Numbered from the stretch's first letter, positions 15,984-25,140 are shown. The stretch is DNA of 64,000 nt from Microbacterium kyungheense (GCF_006783905.1 NZ_VFPE01000007.1:62001-126000), one strand, 5' to 3'. A program made the numbers and translations. Notes: generated by a model not told the origin, from the letters alone.

Positions 15984-17951
15984 TCAGCGTCTGCCGGTGC
16001 CGAAGATCCCGCGGATCACTCCCCCGAGGATAGTCTGCGTCGACTTGGAGTTCAGGATCTGTTCGATGGGGGACTTCTGTGAACCGCGCGACGTGCGCGT
16101 GGTTCCCGCGGTCTTCTTGAGCAGGCGCTCGTACTCCTGCTGCGCCTTCTTCTCGGCCGCCGCTGCGGATCTGTCGGCCGCGGCCTGCTGCTTGTCGATC
16201 GCGGCCTTCTGCTTGGCGTACTCCGCATCGGCCTTCGCCTTCGCGAGCGCCGCATCCTCCGCCGCCGCAGCATCGTCGGCGGCCTTCATCTTGGCGGCGA
16301 GGATCTCGCGCGCCGACTCGCGGTCGATCGAGGTGCCGTACTTGGCCAGCAGCGGCGAGGCCTTCACCGCGGCCTCGATGGCCGGGTCGGGCGTCGGCGA
16401 CATGAGACCCTGTGGCGCTCGCAGGCGCGTCCAGGCGACCGGCGTCGGCGCGCCCTTCTCGCTCATCACGGTGACGATCGCCTCGCCCGTACCCAGCTCC
16501 TGCAGCACGCGCTCGAGGTCGTAGCCGGACTTCGGGTAGGTGCCGACGGTGGCGCGCAGCGCCTTGGCGTCGTCGGGGGTGAACGCGCGCAGCGCGTGCT
16601 GCACGCGCGAGCCGAGCTGCGCCAGCACGTCCGACGGCACGTCCTTGGGGGTCTGCGTGACGAAGAACACGCCGACGCCCTTGGAGCGGATCAGCCGCAC
16701 GGTCTGCGTGATGGCGGCGAGGAAGTCCTTCGAGGCGTCCTTGAACAGCAGATGCGCCTCGTCGAAGAAGAACACGAGCTTCGGCTTGTCGGCATCCCCT
16801 ACTTCGGGGAGGATCTCGAACAGCTCGGCCAGCAGGTACATGAGGAACGTCGAGAACAGGGCCGGCTTGTCGATGACCCCCGGCACCTCGAGCAGGCTGA
16901 TGTACCCGCGTCCGTCCGGCGCGGTGCGGATGAAGTCCGTGACCGCGAACTCGGGCTCGCCGAAGAACACGTCGGCGCCGGCATCCGCGAAGGTGATGAG
17001 CTCGCGCAGGATCACCCCGGCCGTGGCCGCCGACAGTCCGCCGAGCTCCTTGAGCTCGGCCTTGCCCTCGTCGCTGGTGAGATGCGTGAGCACGGCCCGC
17101 AGGTCCGACAGGTCGACGAGCGCCAGGCCGTTCGCGTCGGCGTAGTGGAACACGAGGCCGAGGCTCGACTCCTGCGTGGCGTTCAGGCCCAGCACCTTGC
17201 TCAGCAGCAGCGGCCCGAAGCCCGACACCGTCGCACGGACCGGGACGCCCTTGCCGACGCCGCCGAGCGCGAAGTACTCGGTGACCGCGGCCTCGGGCTT
17301 CCAGTCCTGGCCGATGGCCTGCGTGCGGGCCAGCAGCTTCTCGTTCGACTCCCCCGGGGTCGCGACACCCGACAGGTCGCCCTTGATGTCGGCGGCGAAC
17401 ACCGGCACGCCCTTCGCGGCGAGCTGCTCCGCCAGCCCTTGCAGGGTGCGGGTCTTGCCCGTGCCGGTCGCTCCGGCGACGAGTCCGTGGCGGTTCATCA
17501 TCGCCAGCGGGATGCGGATCTGCGCCTCGGGGACCGGCTCGCCGTTGACCAGCGCACCGAGGTCGAGCGTGGCGGCCTCGAAGGCGTACCCCTTGACGAC
17601 GGCCGCGATCTCGCCGGCGTCGAGCGGCGCGCCCTCCGGCACCTCGCTCGCCTGCGCCAGAACAGGTGTTTCGGCCGGCGCAGGTGGGTTCGGGGCCGAT
17701 CCCTCCTGTTCCGGCGAAGACACCTGTTCTGAGGCGGCGTCAGGTGTGGGAGTGGATGCCGCAGCCCCCGCTCCCCCGCCGGCCCGCGCCTTCGCCGCCT
17801 CGGCCTCCGCGGCGGCGAGGGCGGCCTTGGCCTGTGCGGCCTTGAGCTGCGCCTCGGCGGCCTCGGCCTCGGCGCGGAGCCGGGCGAGCTCCGCCTCGGC
17901 GGCCGCGACGGCCGGGTCGGATGCGGTGGACTCGGACTCGGGCGGCGTCAT
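15984..17951 (-). CDS. HerA-like P-loop ATPase (DUF853/YjgR family)
   Basis: The 655-aa protein starts with an Ala/Glu-rich coiled coil (about 10-70) and a Pro-rich spacer. A FtsK/HerA-type ATPase core follows with Walker A GATGTGKT (Lys166), the ADIKGDLSG loop, Walker B VFFFDEAHL (Asp397-Glu398) and VTQTPKDVP. The C-terminus is again a long Ala/Lys coiled coil and ends with a Gly-rich GGVIRGIFGTGRR. The family is cytoplasmic and of uncertain role in DNA or conjugation-like processes. TAGGCT sits 6 nt before the ATG. Confidence 0.9.
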   Translation of the reverse strand: MTPPESESTASDPAVAAAEAELARLRAEAEAAEAQLKAAQAKAALAAAEAEAAKARAGGGAGAAASTPTPDAASEQVSSPEQEGSAPNPPAPAETPVLAQASEVPEGAPLDAGEIAAVVKGYAFEAATLDLGALVNGEPVPEAQIRIPLAMMNRHGLVAGATGTGKTRTLQGLAEQLAAKGVPVFAADIKGDLSGVATPGESNEKLLARTQAIGQDWKPEAAVTEYFALGGVGKGVPVRATVSGFGPLLLSKVLGLNATQESSLGLVFHYADANGLALVDLSDLRAVLTHLTSDEGKAELKELGGLSAATAGVILRELITFADAGADVFFGEPEFAVTDFIRTAPDGRGYISLLEVPGVIDKPALFSTFLMYLLAELFEILPEVGDADKPKLVFFFDEAHLLFKDASKDFLAAITQTVRLIRSKGVGVFFVTQTPKDVPSDVLAQLGSRVQHALRAFTPDDAKALRATVGTYPKSGYDLERVLQELGTGEAIVTVMSEKGAPTPVAWTRLRAPQGLMSPTPDPAIEAAVKASPLLAKYGTSIDRESAREILAAKMKAADDAAAAEDAALAKAKADAEYAKQKAAIDKQQAAADRSAAAAEKKAQQEYERLLKKTAGTTRTSRGSQKSPIEQILNSKSTQTILGGVIRGIFGTGRR

Positions 17952-17957
17952 GCGCTC

Positions 17958-17963
17958 AGCCTA
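17958..17963 (-). promoter_or_regulatory. -10-like hexamer TAGGCT for the HerA-like gene
   Basis: TAGGCT, then 6 nt, then ATG; no Shine-Dalgarno sequence lies between. A leaderless start is likely. Confidence 0.5.
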
Positions 17964-18014
17964 GCCAGGCACCTGGCGCGCGTCCGGGCCGACGCGGCGA
18001 GAGGCTTCGTCGTG

Positions 18015-18692
18015 TCAGCGACTAGTGGCGGGGACCGTCGAGACCACTCTCTCGCGGCCCAGCGGGACGGCGAAGGCGGCGGCGACGAGCAGAGCCGCAC
18101 CGGCTCCGATGAGTGCACCGCCGACGGTGTCCGACAGCCAGTGCGCATGCAGGTAGGTGCGGCTGAACGCCATCAGCACCACCCAGACCGCGCCCACGAC
18201 CGCTACCCACACGCGCGGGAAGATCACGAACGCCGCGACCGCGATCGTGGCCGCGTTGGCCACGTGACCGGACGGGTAGGAGCCGTAGTCCGAGATGACG
18301 AGGATGTCCTCGGGCCGCACGCGTCCGAACGCGTGCTTGAGCACCTGCACGAATCCGGCTGACACCGCCTCGGCCGCGAGGAAGTACGCGGCCGCCCACG
18401 GCCGCTTCAGCAGCACGAGGCCGACAGCCGCCGCGATGGGCACCGCGAGCACGCCGAACCAGCCGCCGCCCACCCAGTTCATGACGCGCGAGAAACCGGC
18501 GATGGCGGGATGCCACCACTCGGCGAGGAGGGTGTTCCACCAGTCGTCGATGGGGAACGGGTCCACACCGCGGCTGAGGATCCACCACCCCAGCGCGACC
18601 GAGGCCAGCGTCAGAAGCCCGCCGACGACGAGCTCGACCCTGACGATCCTCGCCACCCGGGGGCTCGCCTCTACCCGTCGCACGTCCGTCAT
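18015..18692 (-). CDS. PAP2-family phosphatase
   Basis: The 225-aa membrane protein has about six helices and the three PAP2 motifs: KHAFGRVRP, YPSGHVANA and SRTYLHAHWLSDTVGG (Ser-Arg...His...Asp). It probably removes phosphate from lipid-linked or lipid pyrophosphates at the membrane. The ATG at 18692 is preceded at 6 nt by CAGAAT. Longer in-frame extensions upstream lack membrane character. Divergent from the nitroreductase-like gene across only 66 bp. Confidence 0.9.
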   Translation of the reverse strand: MTDVRRVEASPRVARIVRVELVVGGLLTLASVALGWWILSRGVDPFPIDDWWNTLLAEWWHPAIAGFSRVMNWVGGGWFGVLAVPIAAAVGLVLLKRPWAAAYFLAAEAVSAGFVQVLKHAFGRVRPEDILVISDYGSYPSGHVANAATIAVAAFVIFPRVWVAVVGAVWVVLMAFSRTYLHAHWLSDTVGGALIGAGAALLVAAAFAVPLGRERVVSTVPATSR

Positions 18693-18698
18693 CGCCCT

Positions 18699-18704
18699 AT
18701 TCTG
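18699..18704 (-). promoter_or_regulatory. -10-like hexamer CAGAAT for the PAP2 gene
   Basis: CAGAAT stands 6 nt from the ATG on the minus strand. It lies back to back with the CAGGAT of the divergent gene. Confidence 0.4.
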
Positions 18705-18746
18705 CCCGCCCGGGTGCGGCGTCCGCCGCTGCTTGACAGGACCGGT

Positions 18747-18752
18747 CAGGAT
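18747..18752 (+). promoter_or_regulatory. -10-like hexamer CAGGAT for the nitroreductase-like gene
   Basis: CAGGAT is followed by 6 nt and the ATG at 18759. A TTGACA at 18733-18738 is only 8 bp upstream, too close to serve as its -35. Confidence 0.4.
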
Positions 18753-18758
18753 GTCATC

Positions 18759-19259
18759 ATGACCGCTGTCGTCGACGTGCTGCGCACGGTGATCGCGCCG
18801 CTGACCCGTACCCGCGTGTTCCGGCGGTTCCTCGGGCCGGTGCTCCTGCCACCGCTCGAGCGTCTGGTGGCGTGGCTGTCGGACGGCCGCGTGCAGGTCA
18901 GCGCGCTGCTCGTGCCCTCGCTCGTGCTGCACACCGTGGGTGCACGCTCGGGCGAGCCCCGTGACGTGCCGCTCATGTACACGCCCGACGGCCGCGGACG
19001 GGCGATCGTCGCGGGAACGAACTTCGCCGGCTCGCGGCATCCCGCGTGGACCGCCAATCTGCTCGCACACCCCGACGCCGCCATCACCGTGCGCGGCCGC
19101 CGCATGCCGGTGCGCGCTACGCAGGTGCCCGACGCCGAGCGCGACGCCGTGTGGGAGCGCATCGAGGCGCAGTGGCCGGGCTACCGCAACTACGAGCGGG
19201 AGTCCGGCCGCACGGTGCGGCTGTTCCTGCTGCAGCCGGTGCGATCCGACACTGGCTGA
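18759..19259 (+). CDS. Deazaflavin (F420)-type nitroreductase family protein
   Basis: The 166-aa protein shows the split-barrel family signature: LVLHTVGARSGEPRDVPLMY, AIVAGTNFAGSRHPAWTANLLAHPDA, and a C-terminal WPGYRNYERESGR. Members use F420 or related deazaflavins to reduce quinones, nitro compounds or other substrates; the physiological substrate here is unknown. The ATG frame is fixed by these motifs. It ends 7 bp from the convergent Bcr/CflA pump. Confidence 0.85.
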   Translation: MTAVVDVLRTVIAPLTRTRVFRRFLGPVLLPPLERLVAWLSDGRVQVSALLVPSLVLHTVGARSGEPRDVPLMYTPDGRGRAIVAGTNFAGSRHPAWTANLLAHPDAAITVRGRRMPVRATQVPDAERDAVWERIEAQWPGYRNYERESGRTVRLFLLQPVRSDTG

Positions 19260-19266
19260 GGGCCGC

Positions 19267-20628
19267 TCAGGGTGCGAGGCGCTCGACGGTGCGCGGACGC
19301 ACGATGATCCACAGCGACAGCACACCCACGACGGCACAGCCGACCATCACCGAGGCCATCGTGGTGGCGGTGATGCCGGCATCCCGGGCGATCCAGCCCA
19401 CGAGCGGCGACACCAGGCCCGCCACACCGAAGTTGGTCGCGCCGATGATGGACTGCGCCGTGCCCGCCGCCTTGCCGTGGCGGTCGAGGGCCAGGACCTG
19501 GACGCACGGGAACGTGAAGCCGCACGCCGCGATGAAGACCCACAGCGGCACGATGGTGCCCCACAGCCCCAGGCCGAGCTGGTCGGTGACGACGATGGCG
19601 GATGCCGCGAGCACGAGCACCGCCGTCGACCAGGCCATCACCCACTGCGGGCCGAAGCGTGCGGCCAGGCGCGACGCGGTCTGCACGCCCACCACGACAC
19701 CCAGCGAGTTGACCGCGAACAGGATGCCGTACTGCTGCGCGTCGAAGCCGTACGTCTGCTGGAACAGGAACGACGAGCTCGACAGGTACGAGAACATGCC
19801 CGAGAACGTCATGCCGCCGATGATCAGCACGCCGATGAACACCCGGTCGCTGAACACGCTGCGGTAGCGCTGCCACACGGTGGTCGCGCCGCGCTCGCTG
19901 CGGCGGGCCTTCGGCAGCGTCTCGGGCAGGAAGACGATCGCCGAGACGAGCATGACCGCGCCGTAGACGGCGAGGACGACGAAGATGCCCCGCCACGGCA
20001 TGATCGCCAGCAGCGCCGAGCCGACCAGCGGTGCGAGCACGGGTGCGACGCCCGAGACGAGGGCGAGGCGCGAGAGCATCACGACGAGGCGACGACCGCC
20101 GAACAGGTCGCGCACGATGGCGGCGGCGACGACGCCACCGGCAGCGGCGCCGGCGCCCTGCAGCACGCGCGCCACCGAGAGCAGCTCGAGCGTGGGAGCC
20201 AGAGCGGCGGCGGTGCTCGCCAGCACGTGCAGCGCCGTGACGCTGAGAAGCGGCACCCGGCGTCCGACCTTGTCGCTCAGCGGGCCGACGATCAGCTGCC
20301 CGAGGGCGAAGCCGATCATCGTGCCGGTGAGCGTCAGCTGGATGAGGGTGGCCGTGGTCTGGAAGTCCTCCTCCAGCACCGGGAAAGCCGGAAGGTAGAG
20401 GTCGATCGTGAACGGCCCGAGCGCCGTGAGCGCCCCGAGGAGCACGATGTACAGGACGCGGCGGCGGTGCGGGATGGAGTCGCCCGGGTGCAGCACGATC
20501 GGCGCAGTGGCCGGGTTGCTGCCGAGGGTGCGTATGGCACCGGTGCTCGTGTCGGCGCGGGGCGTCGGCCGGGGCTCGGCGGGGTGGTCTTCGGGCTTCT
20601 GGACAGGAACGGAGGCAGTATCGAGCAA
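19267..20628 (-). CDS. Bcr/CflA-type MFS drug efflux pump
   Basis: The 453-aa protein has 12 predicted helices after a 50-residue Pro-rich cytoplasmic tail. The first helix LGALTALGPFTIDLYLPAFP and the loop GPLSDKVGRRVPLL are diagnostic of Bcr/CflA exporters, which expel drugs such as bicyclomycin or chloramphenicol with protons. The longest frame starts at TTG (20628) and has no clear ribosome site; an internal GTG just before the HPGDSIPHRRR segment is a possible alternative. A perfect 14-bp palindrome lies upstream (20671-20684). Confidence 0.88.
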   Translation of the reverse strand: MLDTASVPVQKPEDHPAEPRPTPRADTSTGAIRTLGSNPATAPIVLHPGDSIPHRRRVLYIVLLGALTALGPFTIDLYLPAFPVLEEDFQTTATLIQLTLTGTMIGFALGQLIVGPLSDKVGRRVPLLSVTALHVLASTAAALAPTLELLSVARVLQGAGAAAGGVVAAAIVRDLFGGRRLVVMLSRLALVSGVAPVLAPLVGSALLAIMPWRGIFVVLAVYGAVMLVSAIVFLPETLPKARRSERGATTVWQRYRSVFSDRVFIGVLIIGGMTFSGMFSYLSSSSFLFQQTYGFDAQQYGILFAVNSLGVVVGVQTASRLAARFGPQWVMAWSTAVLVLAASAIVVTDQLGLGLWGTIVPLWVFIAACGFTFPCVQVLALDRHGKAAGTAQSIIGATNFGVAGLVSPLVGWIARDAGITATTMASVMVGCAVVGVLSLWIIVRPRTVERLAP

Positions 20629-20670
20629 CGGCGTGTTTCGTTTCGGCGCGGGAATCAGGCGACAGGAAGG

Positions 20671-20684
20671 TCGAATCGATTCGA
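20671..20684. promoter_or_regulatory. Palindrome TCGAATCGATTCGA in the pump promoter region
   Basis: This perfect 14-bp inverted repeat lies between a candidate -10 for the pump (TATCCT on the minus strand at 20691-20696) and its start codon. It could bind a dimeric repressor; no local regulator gene is obvious. Confidence 0.4.
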
Positions 20685-20837
20685 GAACTCAGGATAGCGG
20701 ATTCCCACGACGTATCCCGGACGGCCCCGCTGTGTGCTCGTTCCCAGCCGCCGCTTACATGCGGCCGCATAGGATGAAGGCAGTCCAGCACACCAGCCCG
20801 CGGGCACGCGCCCGGCGGCCGAGCCGAGATCGAGCCC

Positions 20838-21554
20838 ATGACCCCGACCCCGACCCCCGCCGACAAGCGCACGAGCGGCAACCCCGCCACTCAGGCCCAG
20901 ATCAACCTCAGCGTCAAGCAGCAGCGCGAGCAGAAGCGCCAGGACAAGCTCGCCGAGTACCAGAAGCAGCTCGCCAAGCGGCGCCGCAGCAAGCTGGTCT
21001 GGTGGATCGTCGGTGCGACGGCAGCCGTCGCCGTGGTCGCCGCGATCGTGGCATCCTTCGTCTTCGCCCCTGCCCCCGCGCCCACCTATGCGCGCGGCGA
21101 CGGCGACGGCAGCGGCATCGAGGGCGTCGAGACGTTCGACAACACCGCCACCCACGTCGAGGGCACCGTCGACTACCCGCAGTCGCCGCCCGCCGGCGGC
21201 GACCACAACGCGATCTGGCTGAACTGCGGCATCTACACCGAGCCCGTGCCGAACGAGAACGCCGTCCACGACCTGGAGCACGGCGCCGTCTGGCTCACCT
21301 ACGACCCGGCGCAGGTGTCGGCGGACGACATCGCGACGCTCGAGGCGCTCCTGCCGTCGACCTTCGCCACGATGTCGCCCTACGAAGACATGGACACGCC
21401 GATCGCGATCAGCGCGTGGAACGCCCAGCTGAAGGTCGACGCCGCCGACGATCCGCGCCTCGAGGAGTTCATCACGGCGTACTGGCACTCGACCAACGCC
21501 CCCGAGCCGAACGCCATGTGCACGCAGGGGCTCGACGCCCCCGGCAAGAAGTAG
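20838..21554 (+). CDS. DUF3105 membrane-anchored protein
   Basis: The 238-aa protein has a charged cytoplasmic coil (residues 20-50, Lys/Gln/Arg-rich), one membrane helix (about 53-77) and an extracytoplasmic DUF3105 domain. The domain shows HVEGTVDYPQSPPAGGDHN, LNCGIYTEPVPNENAVHDLEHGAVWLTY and a conserved W-H-S-T-N-A-P-EPNAMC end; the His and Cys residues are possible metal ligands. Its function is not known. It is followed after 6 bp by a DUF305 gene, a recurring actinobacterial pairing. The start has only weak Shine-Dalgarno support. Confidence 0.88.
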   Translation: MTPTPTPADKRTSGNPATQAQINLSVKQQREQKRQDKLAEYQKQLAKRRRSKLVWWIVGATAAVAVVAAIVASFVFAPAPAPTYARGDGDGSGIEGVETFDNTATHVEGTVDYPQSPPAGGDHNAIWLNCGIYTEPVPNENAVHDLEHGAVWLTYDPAQVSADDIATLEALLPSTFATMSPYEDMDTPIAISAWNAQLKVDAADDPRLEEFITAYWHSTNAPEPNAMCTQGLDAPGKK

Positions 21555-21560
21555 TCCGCG

Positions 21561-22232
21561 ATGAGCTCCGCGCCCCCGGTCGACCGCACGCAGCGATGGA
21601 TCGTCATCGCCGTCGCGCTTGTGCTGATCGGGGCGCTCGGCTTCGCCGCCGGCCGCTTCACGATGTTCGGCACGCAGGGCGCCGCCGCGACGCCGGGCAC
21701 GAGCTCACCCGAGGCGGGATTCTCGCGCGACATGCAGGCCCATCACGCGCAGGCCGTCGAGATGGCGATGATCATCTACCGCAAGACCGAGGACGAGGAG
21801 CTGCGCGCACTCTCGTACGACATCGCGACCTCGCAGGCCGCGCAGCGGGGCGAGATGTTCGACTGGCTCGTGCGCTGGGGGCTCCCCCAGGCCGGTGGGC
21901 CGATGATGCAGTGGATGGATGCCTCCGCCGGCCACGAGCACGGTCAGGCGTCGGCCGAGCCGATGACCGACGACGAGGCGCGGGCGGCGATGGGCATGGC
22001 GACGCCGGCCGAGCTCGCCGCCCTCCAGGCGGCCGACGGCACCGAGGCGGACTGCCGGTTCCTGACCCTCATGATCCGTCACCACGAAGGGGCCATCCCG
22101 ATGGCCGACGCGCTGCTCGAGCTGGGCAGCGACCCGCGTGCGCTCGACGTCGCGCAGGCGATGAAGACCGGACAGACCGCCGAGATCGACGCGATGACCT
22201 CGATGCAGCAGCGCCTGGGATGCTCCGGCTGA
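21561..22232 (+). CDS. DUF305 membrane-anchored protein paired with DUF3105
   Basis: The 223-aa protein has a membrane helix (residues 13-30) and two DUF305 repeats with intact His-His motifs: MQAHHAQAVEM (61-62) and MIRHHEGAIPM (174-175), plus a Met-rich GGPMMQWMD segment and GHEHG. This residue set favours copper or iron binding outside the membrane, by inference. It starts 6 bp after the DUF3105 stop and is the best preserved of the three DUF305-type genes in the window. Confidence 0.9.
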   Translation: MSSAPPVDRTQRWIVIAVALVLIGALGFAAGRFTMFGTQGAAATPGTSSPEAGFSRDMQAHHAQAVEMAMIIYRKTEDEELRALSYDIATSQAAQRGEMFDWLVRWGLPQAGGPMMQWMDASAGHEHGQASAEPMTDDEARAAMGMATPAELAALQAADGTEADCRFLTLMIRHHEGAIPMADALLELGSDPRALDVAQAMKTGQTAEIDAMTSMQQRLGCSG

Positions 22233-22242
22233 ACCGGGTCGT

Positions 22243-22248
22243 TACAGT
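22243..22248 (+). promoter_or_regulatory. -10-like hexamer TACAGT for the 22255 gene
   Basis: TACAGT, 6 nt, then GTG. The site lies just after the DUF305 stop, so the small membrane gene has its own candidate leaderless promoter. Confidence 0.5.
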
Positions 22249-22254
22249 GGTCGC

Positions 22255-22713
22255 GTGACCGCCGATCCGTCCGCGCCCGCCACCGGCATCCGCCGGCGCC
22301 GTCCTGTGATCGTCACGATCGCGGTCGTCCTCGTGTACCTCAGCGCGTTCGCCAACGTGGCGCTCGGCGTGCTGGTGCTGCTGAGCCGCTACGAGGTCGC
22401 CGAAGCCGACGTGCTGCGCGTGTCGCTGCTCGGCGCGGCCATCATCCTGTTCGGCCTGCTGCTGATCGGCATGGCCTCGGGCCTCGCCCGCGGCAGCCGG
22501 CTCTCCCGCGTCTTCGCGACGATCTACCTCGCCGTGCTGCTCGTGCTGAGCGGGCTCACGATCGCCACGACCGACGGCTGGGACTGGGGCTCGATGCTCG
22601 ACGTCACGATCGAGGTGCTCATCCTCGTCGCACTGTGGGCGCCGCCGGGATCACGCCACTTCGCGCGGCCGACGATCGACGCCGCCACGGATTCCGCGGC
22701 TGCCGCCCGCTGA
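22255..22713 (+). CDS. Small four-helix membrane protein, function unknown
   Basis: The 152-aa protein has four hydrophobic segments (about 19-43, 58-80, 88-106, 116-130) with short charged loops and an N-terminal Arg cluster. I do not recognise a named family. The GTG start follows TACAGT by 6 nt. The gene abuts the convergent P-type ATPase stop with no gap, so the two transcripts must overlap or end inside each other. Confidence 0.75.
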   Translation: MTADPSAPATGIRRRRPVIVTIAVVLVYLSAFANVALGVLVLLSRYEVAEADVLRVSLLGAAIILFGLLLIGMASGLARGSRLSRVFATIYLAVLLVLSGLTIATTDGWDWGSMLDVTIEVLILVALWAPPGSRHFARPTIDAATDSAAAAR

Positions 22714-25134
22714 TCACGCCGCCGCGAGCGCCTTCGCCACGAAGCGCCGGTGGAAGAACCGCACGATCTCGATCGCCCCGATCGTGAGTGCCGTCACCAG
22801 CACGATCAGCCACGCGGCCTCCTCGCCCGGATCGACGAGCTGGAAGAACTCGGTCGCCAGCGGGATGGTGAACACGCCGACCAGTCCGATGAACATCGCG
22901 CCGATGATCAGGCCCTTGAGCCGCGTGATGGGACGCGACAGCACGGTCAACACCCAGATGCCGACGATCGCGAGGATGATCGTCGACCCGGTGCGCAGCT
23001 CGGGCTGGCCGATGCCGATGGCCGTGGCCGCGAGCGTGTAGACGGTGAGCGCGATCGCGATGATCGCGCCCGCCGGGATCGCGAAGCTCAGTGAGCGCCG
23101 CAGGAATCCCGGCACGTACCGCTGCGTGTTGGGCAGCAGCGCGAGGAAGAACGCCGGGATGCCGATGGTCAGGCCGTCCGTGATCGACAGCTGGCGCGGC
23201 AGGAACGGGAACGGCAGCACGAGCACGCCGAAGAGCACGGCGAGCCCGGTCGCGTAGGTCGTCTTGGTGAAGAACAGCATCGACACGCGCTCGATGTTGG
23301 CGATGACCTGCCGCCCCTCGGCGACCACCTCGGGAAGGTGCGAGAACCGGCCGTCCAGCAGCACGATGCGTGCGACCGCCTTGGTGGCGGCGGCGCCCGA
23401 GTTCATGGCGATGCCGAGGTCGGCCGTCTTGATGGCGAGTGCGTCGTTCACGCCGTCGCCGGTCATCGCGACGGTGTGGCCGCGCTGCTGCAGCGCGACG
23501 ACCATGCGCTTCTTCTGCTCGGGCGTCACGCGCCCGAACACGAGGTTGCGCTCGAGGACCTCGCCGAGCTCGGCATCGTCTTCGGGCAGACGTCGCGCGT
23601 CGAAGCCCTCTGCGACGTCCACCCCGACGCTGCGGGCGATGGCGGCGACCGTGCGCGGGTTGTCGCCCGAGATGACGCGGATGCCGACGCCCTGAGCTCC
23701 GAAGTACTCCAGGGTCTGCGCGGCGTCGGGACGGATCTGCTCCTGGAACGTCACGACCGCCACCGCGTCGAGGTCCTCGGGGAGGCGCTCGTCGTCGACG
23801 TCCGCCGCCGTGATCGGCGCCCGGGCGTGTCCGAGCACCAGCGTGCGGCGACCGGTCGACGCGAGCTCGGTGACCACGCGGCCGAGCTCGCCGGCAGCGT
23901 CGGTCGCGGCATCCCCGAACACCATCTCGGGCGCCCCGAGCACCCACGAGCCGGCGGGGCCGGTCGTGAACGACACCGCGCTCCACTTGCGGGCCGATGA
24001 GAACGGGATGTACGCCCCCGCGGTCAGCGGGTCGGCGACCGGGAACGGCTCGCGCAGGCAGCGCGCCGTCGCATTCGCATCGGGCGCGGCGCCGAACCAC
24101 CCGAGCACGGCGTCGTGACCGGGCACGGCGTCGGCGAGGGCGTGCAGCGCGTCGAAGGCGATCTCGCCGGCGGTCAGGGTGCCCGTCTTGTCGAGGCAGA
24201 TGACGTCGACGCGCGCCAGCCCCTCGACGGCGGGCAGCTCGTTCACGAGCACCTGCTTCGAGGCCAGCTTGGCGGCGCCGACGGCGAAGGCGATCGAGGT
24301 CATCAGCACGAGGCCGAGCGGGATCATGGCGGTGATCGCGGCGATCGAGTTGACGATCGCCTGCACCCAGTCGCCGCTCTCGAAGGCCGCCGCCCATCCG
24401 CCGAACACCATCATCTGCGCGTTGCACACGAGCAGGCCGACGGGACCGATGATCCAGCTCATCCACTTCAGCACGCGGTTGACCGAGCTGCGCACCTCGG
24501 AGGCCACCAGCGAGAAGCGCTTGGCCTCGCCGGCGAACCGGTTGGCGTACGACTCCGCACCGACGCGCGTGACGCGGGCGGCGCCCTCGCCGGCCACCAC
24601 GATCGACCCCGACAGCGCTTCGTCCCCGGGCAGCTTGTCGACCGCGTCCGACTCGCCGGTCAGCATGGACTCGTCGATCTGCAGCCCGCGGCTCTCGATC
24701 ACGTCGGCGTCAGCGGGCACCTGATCCCCCGCGCGCAGCACGAGGACGTCGTCCATCACCACATCGGCGGGGGCGATCTCGGCCTCGTCGCCCTCGCGGC
24801 GCACCCGGGCGCGCGGGGCGTTCAGCAGCGCGAGACGGTCGAGGGCCGCCTTGGCGCGGAACTCCTGCACGCACCCGATGATCGAGTTCGCGAACGCGGC
24901 GATGCCGAACAGCGCATCCTGCCAGCGCCCGAGCAGGAACAGGACGAAGAAGCAGGCGAACACGATGCCGTTGAACAGCGTGAAGACGTTCGCCCGGACG
25001 ATGTTCCAGACGCTCCGGCTGGTGTCGGCGGTGTGGGCGTTCGTGCGGCCCGCCGCGACGCGCTCGGCGACGTGCGCGGCGCTCAGCCCCGGATCGAGGG
25101 CGGGTGCGGCCGGGGCGTCTGCGGAGGCGTCCAT
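22714..25134 (-). CDS. Cation-transporting P-type ATPase (CtpE-like)
   Basis: The 806-aa pump has the full P-type core: actuator TGES (about 158), phosphorylation loop DKTGTLT (Asp315), the hinge GDGVND (about 560) and around ten helices. There is no N-terminal heavy-metal domain and no CPC motif in the M4 helix (MIPLGLVLMTS precedes the phosphorylation site), so it is not a copper or zinc exporter. The overall pattern resembles mycobacterial CtpE, reported to import calcium; that substrate is a guess here. TAGCCT lies 6 nt from the ATG. Confidence 0.88.
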   Translation of the reverse strand: MDASADAPAAPALDPGLSAAHVAERVAAGRTNAHTADTSRSVWNIVRANVFTLFNGIVFACFFVLFLLGRWQDALFGIAAFANSIIGCVQEFRAKAALDRLALLNAPRARVRREGDEAEIAPADVVMDDVLVLRAGDQVPADADVIESRGLQIDESMLTGESDAVDKLPGDEALSGSIVVAGEGAARVTRVGAESYANRFAGEAKRFSLVASEVRSSVNRVLKWMSWIIGPVGLLVCNAQMMVFGGWAAAFESGDWVQAIVNSIAAITAMIPLGLVLMTSIAFAVGAAKLASKQVLVNELPAVEGLARVDVICLDKTGTLTAGEIAFDALHALADAVPGHDAVLGWFGAAPDANATARCLREPFPVADPLTAGAYIPFSSARKWSAVSFTTGPAGSWVLGAPEMVFGDAATDAAGELGRVVTELASTGRRTLVLGHARAPITAADVDDERLPEDLDAVAVVTFQEQIRPDAAQTLEYFGAQGVGIRVISGDNPRTVAAIARSVGVDVAEGFDARRLPEDDAELGEVLERNLVFGRVTPEQKKRMVVALQQRGHTVAMTGDGVNDALAIKTADLGIAMNSGAAATKAVARIVLLDGRFSHLPEVVAEGRQVIANIERVSMLFFTKTTYATGLAVLFGVLVLPFPFLPRQLSITDGLTIGIPAFFLALLPNTQRYVPGFLRRSLSFAIPAGAIIAIALTVYTLAATAIGIGQPELRTGSTIILAIVGIWVLTVLSRPITRLKGLIIGAMFIGLVGVFTIPLATEFFQLVDPGEEAAWLIVLVTALTIGAIEIVRFFHRRFVAKALAAA

Positions 25135-25140
25135 GCGATC

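Noticed and set aside
18733..18738. TTGACA as a -35 element for the nitroreductase-like gene
   Set aside because: It is only 8 bp from the CAGGAT hexamer, too short for a -35/-10 spacer.
22714..25134. P-type ATPase as a copper exporter linked to the amine oxidase and DUF305 genes
   Set aside because: It lacks N-terminal metal-binding motifs and the CPC-type membrane motif of copper pumps.
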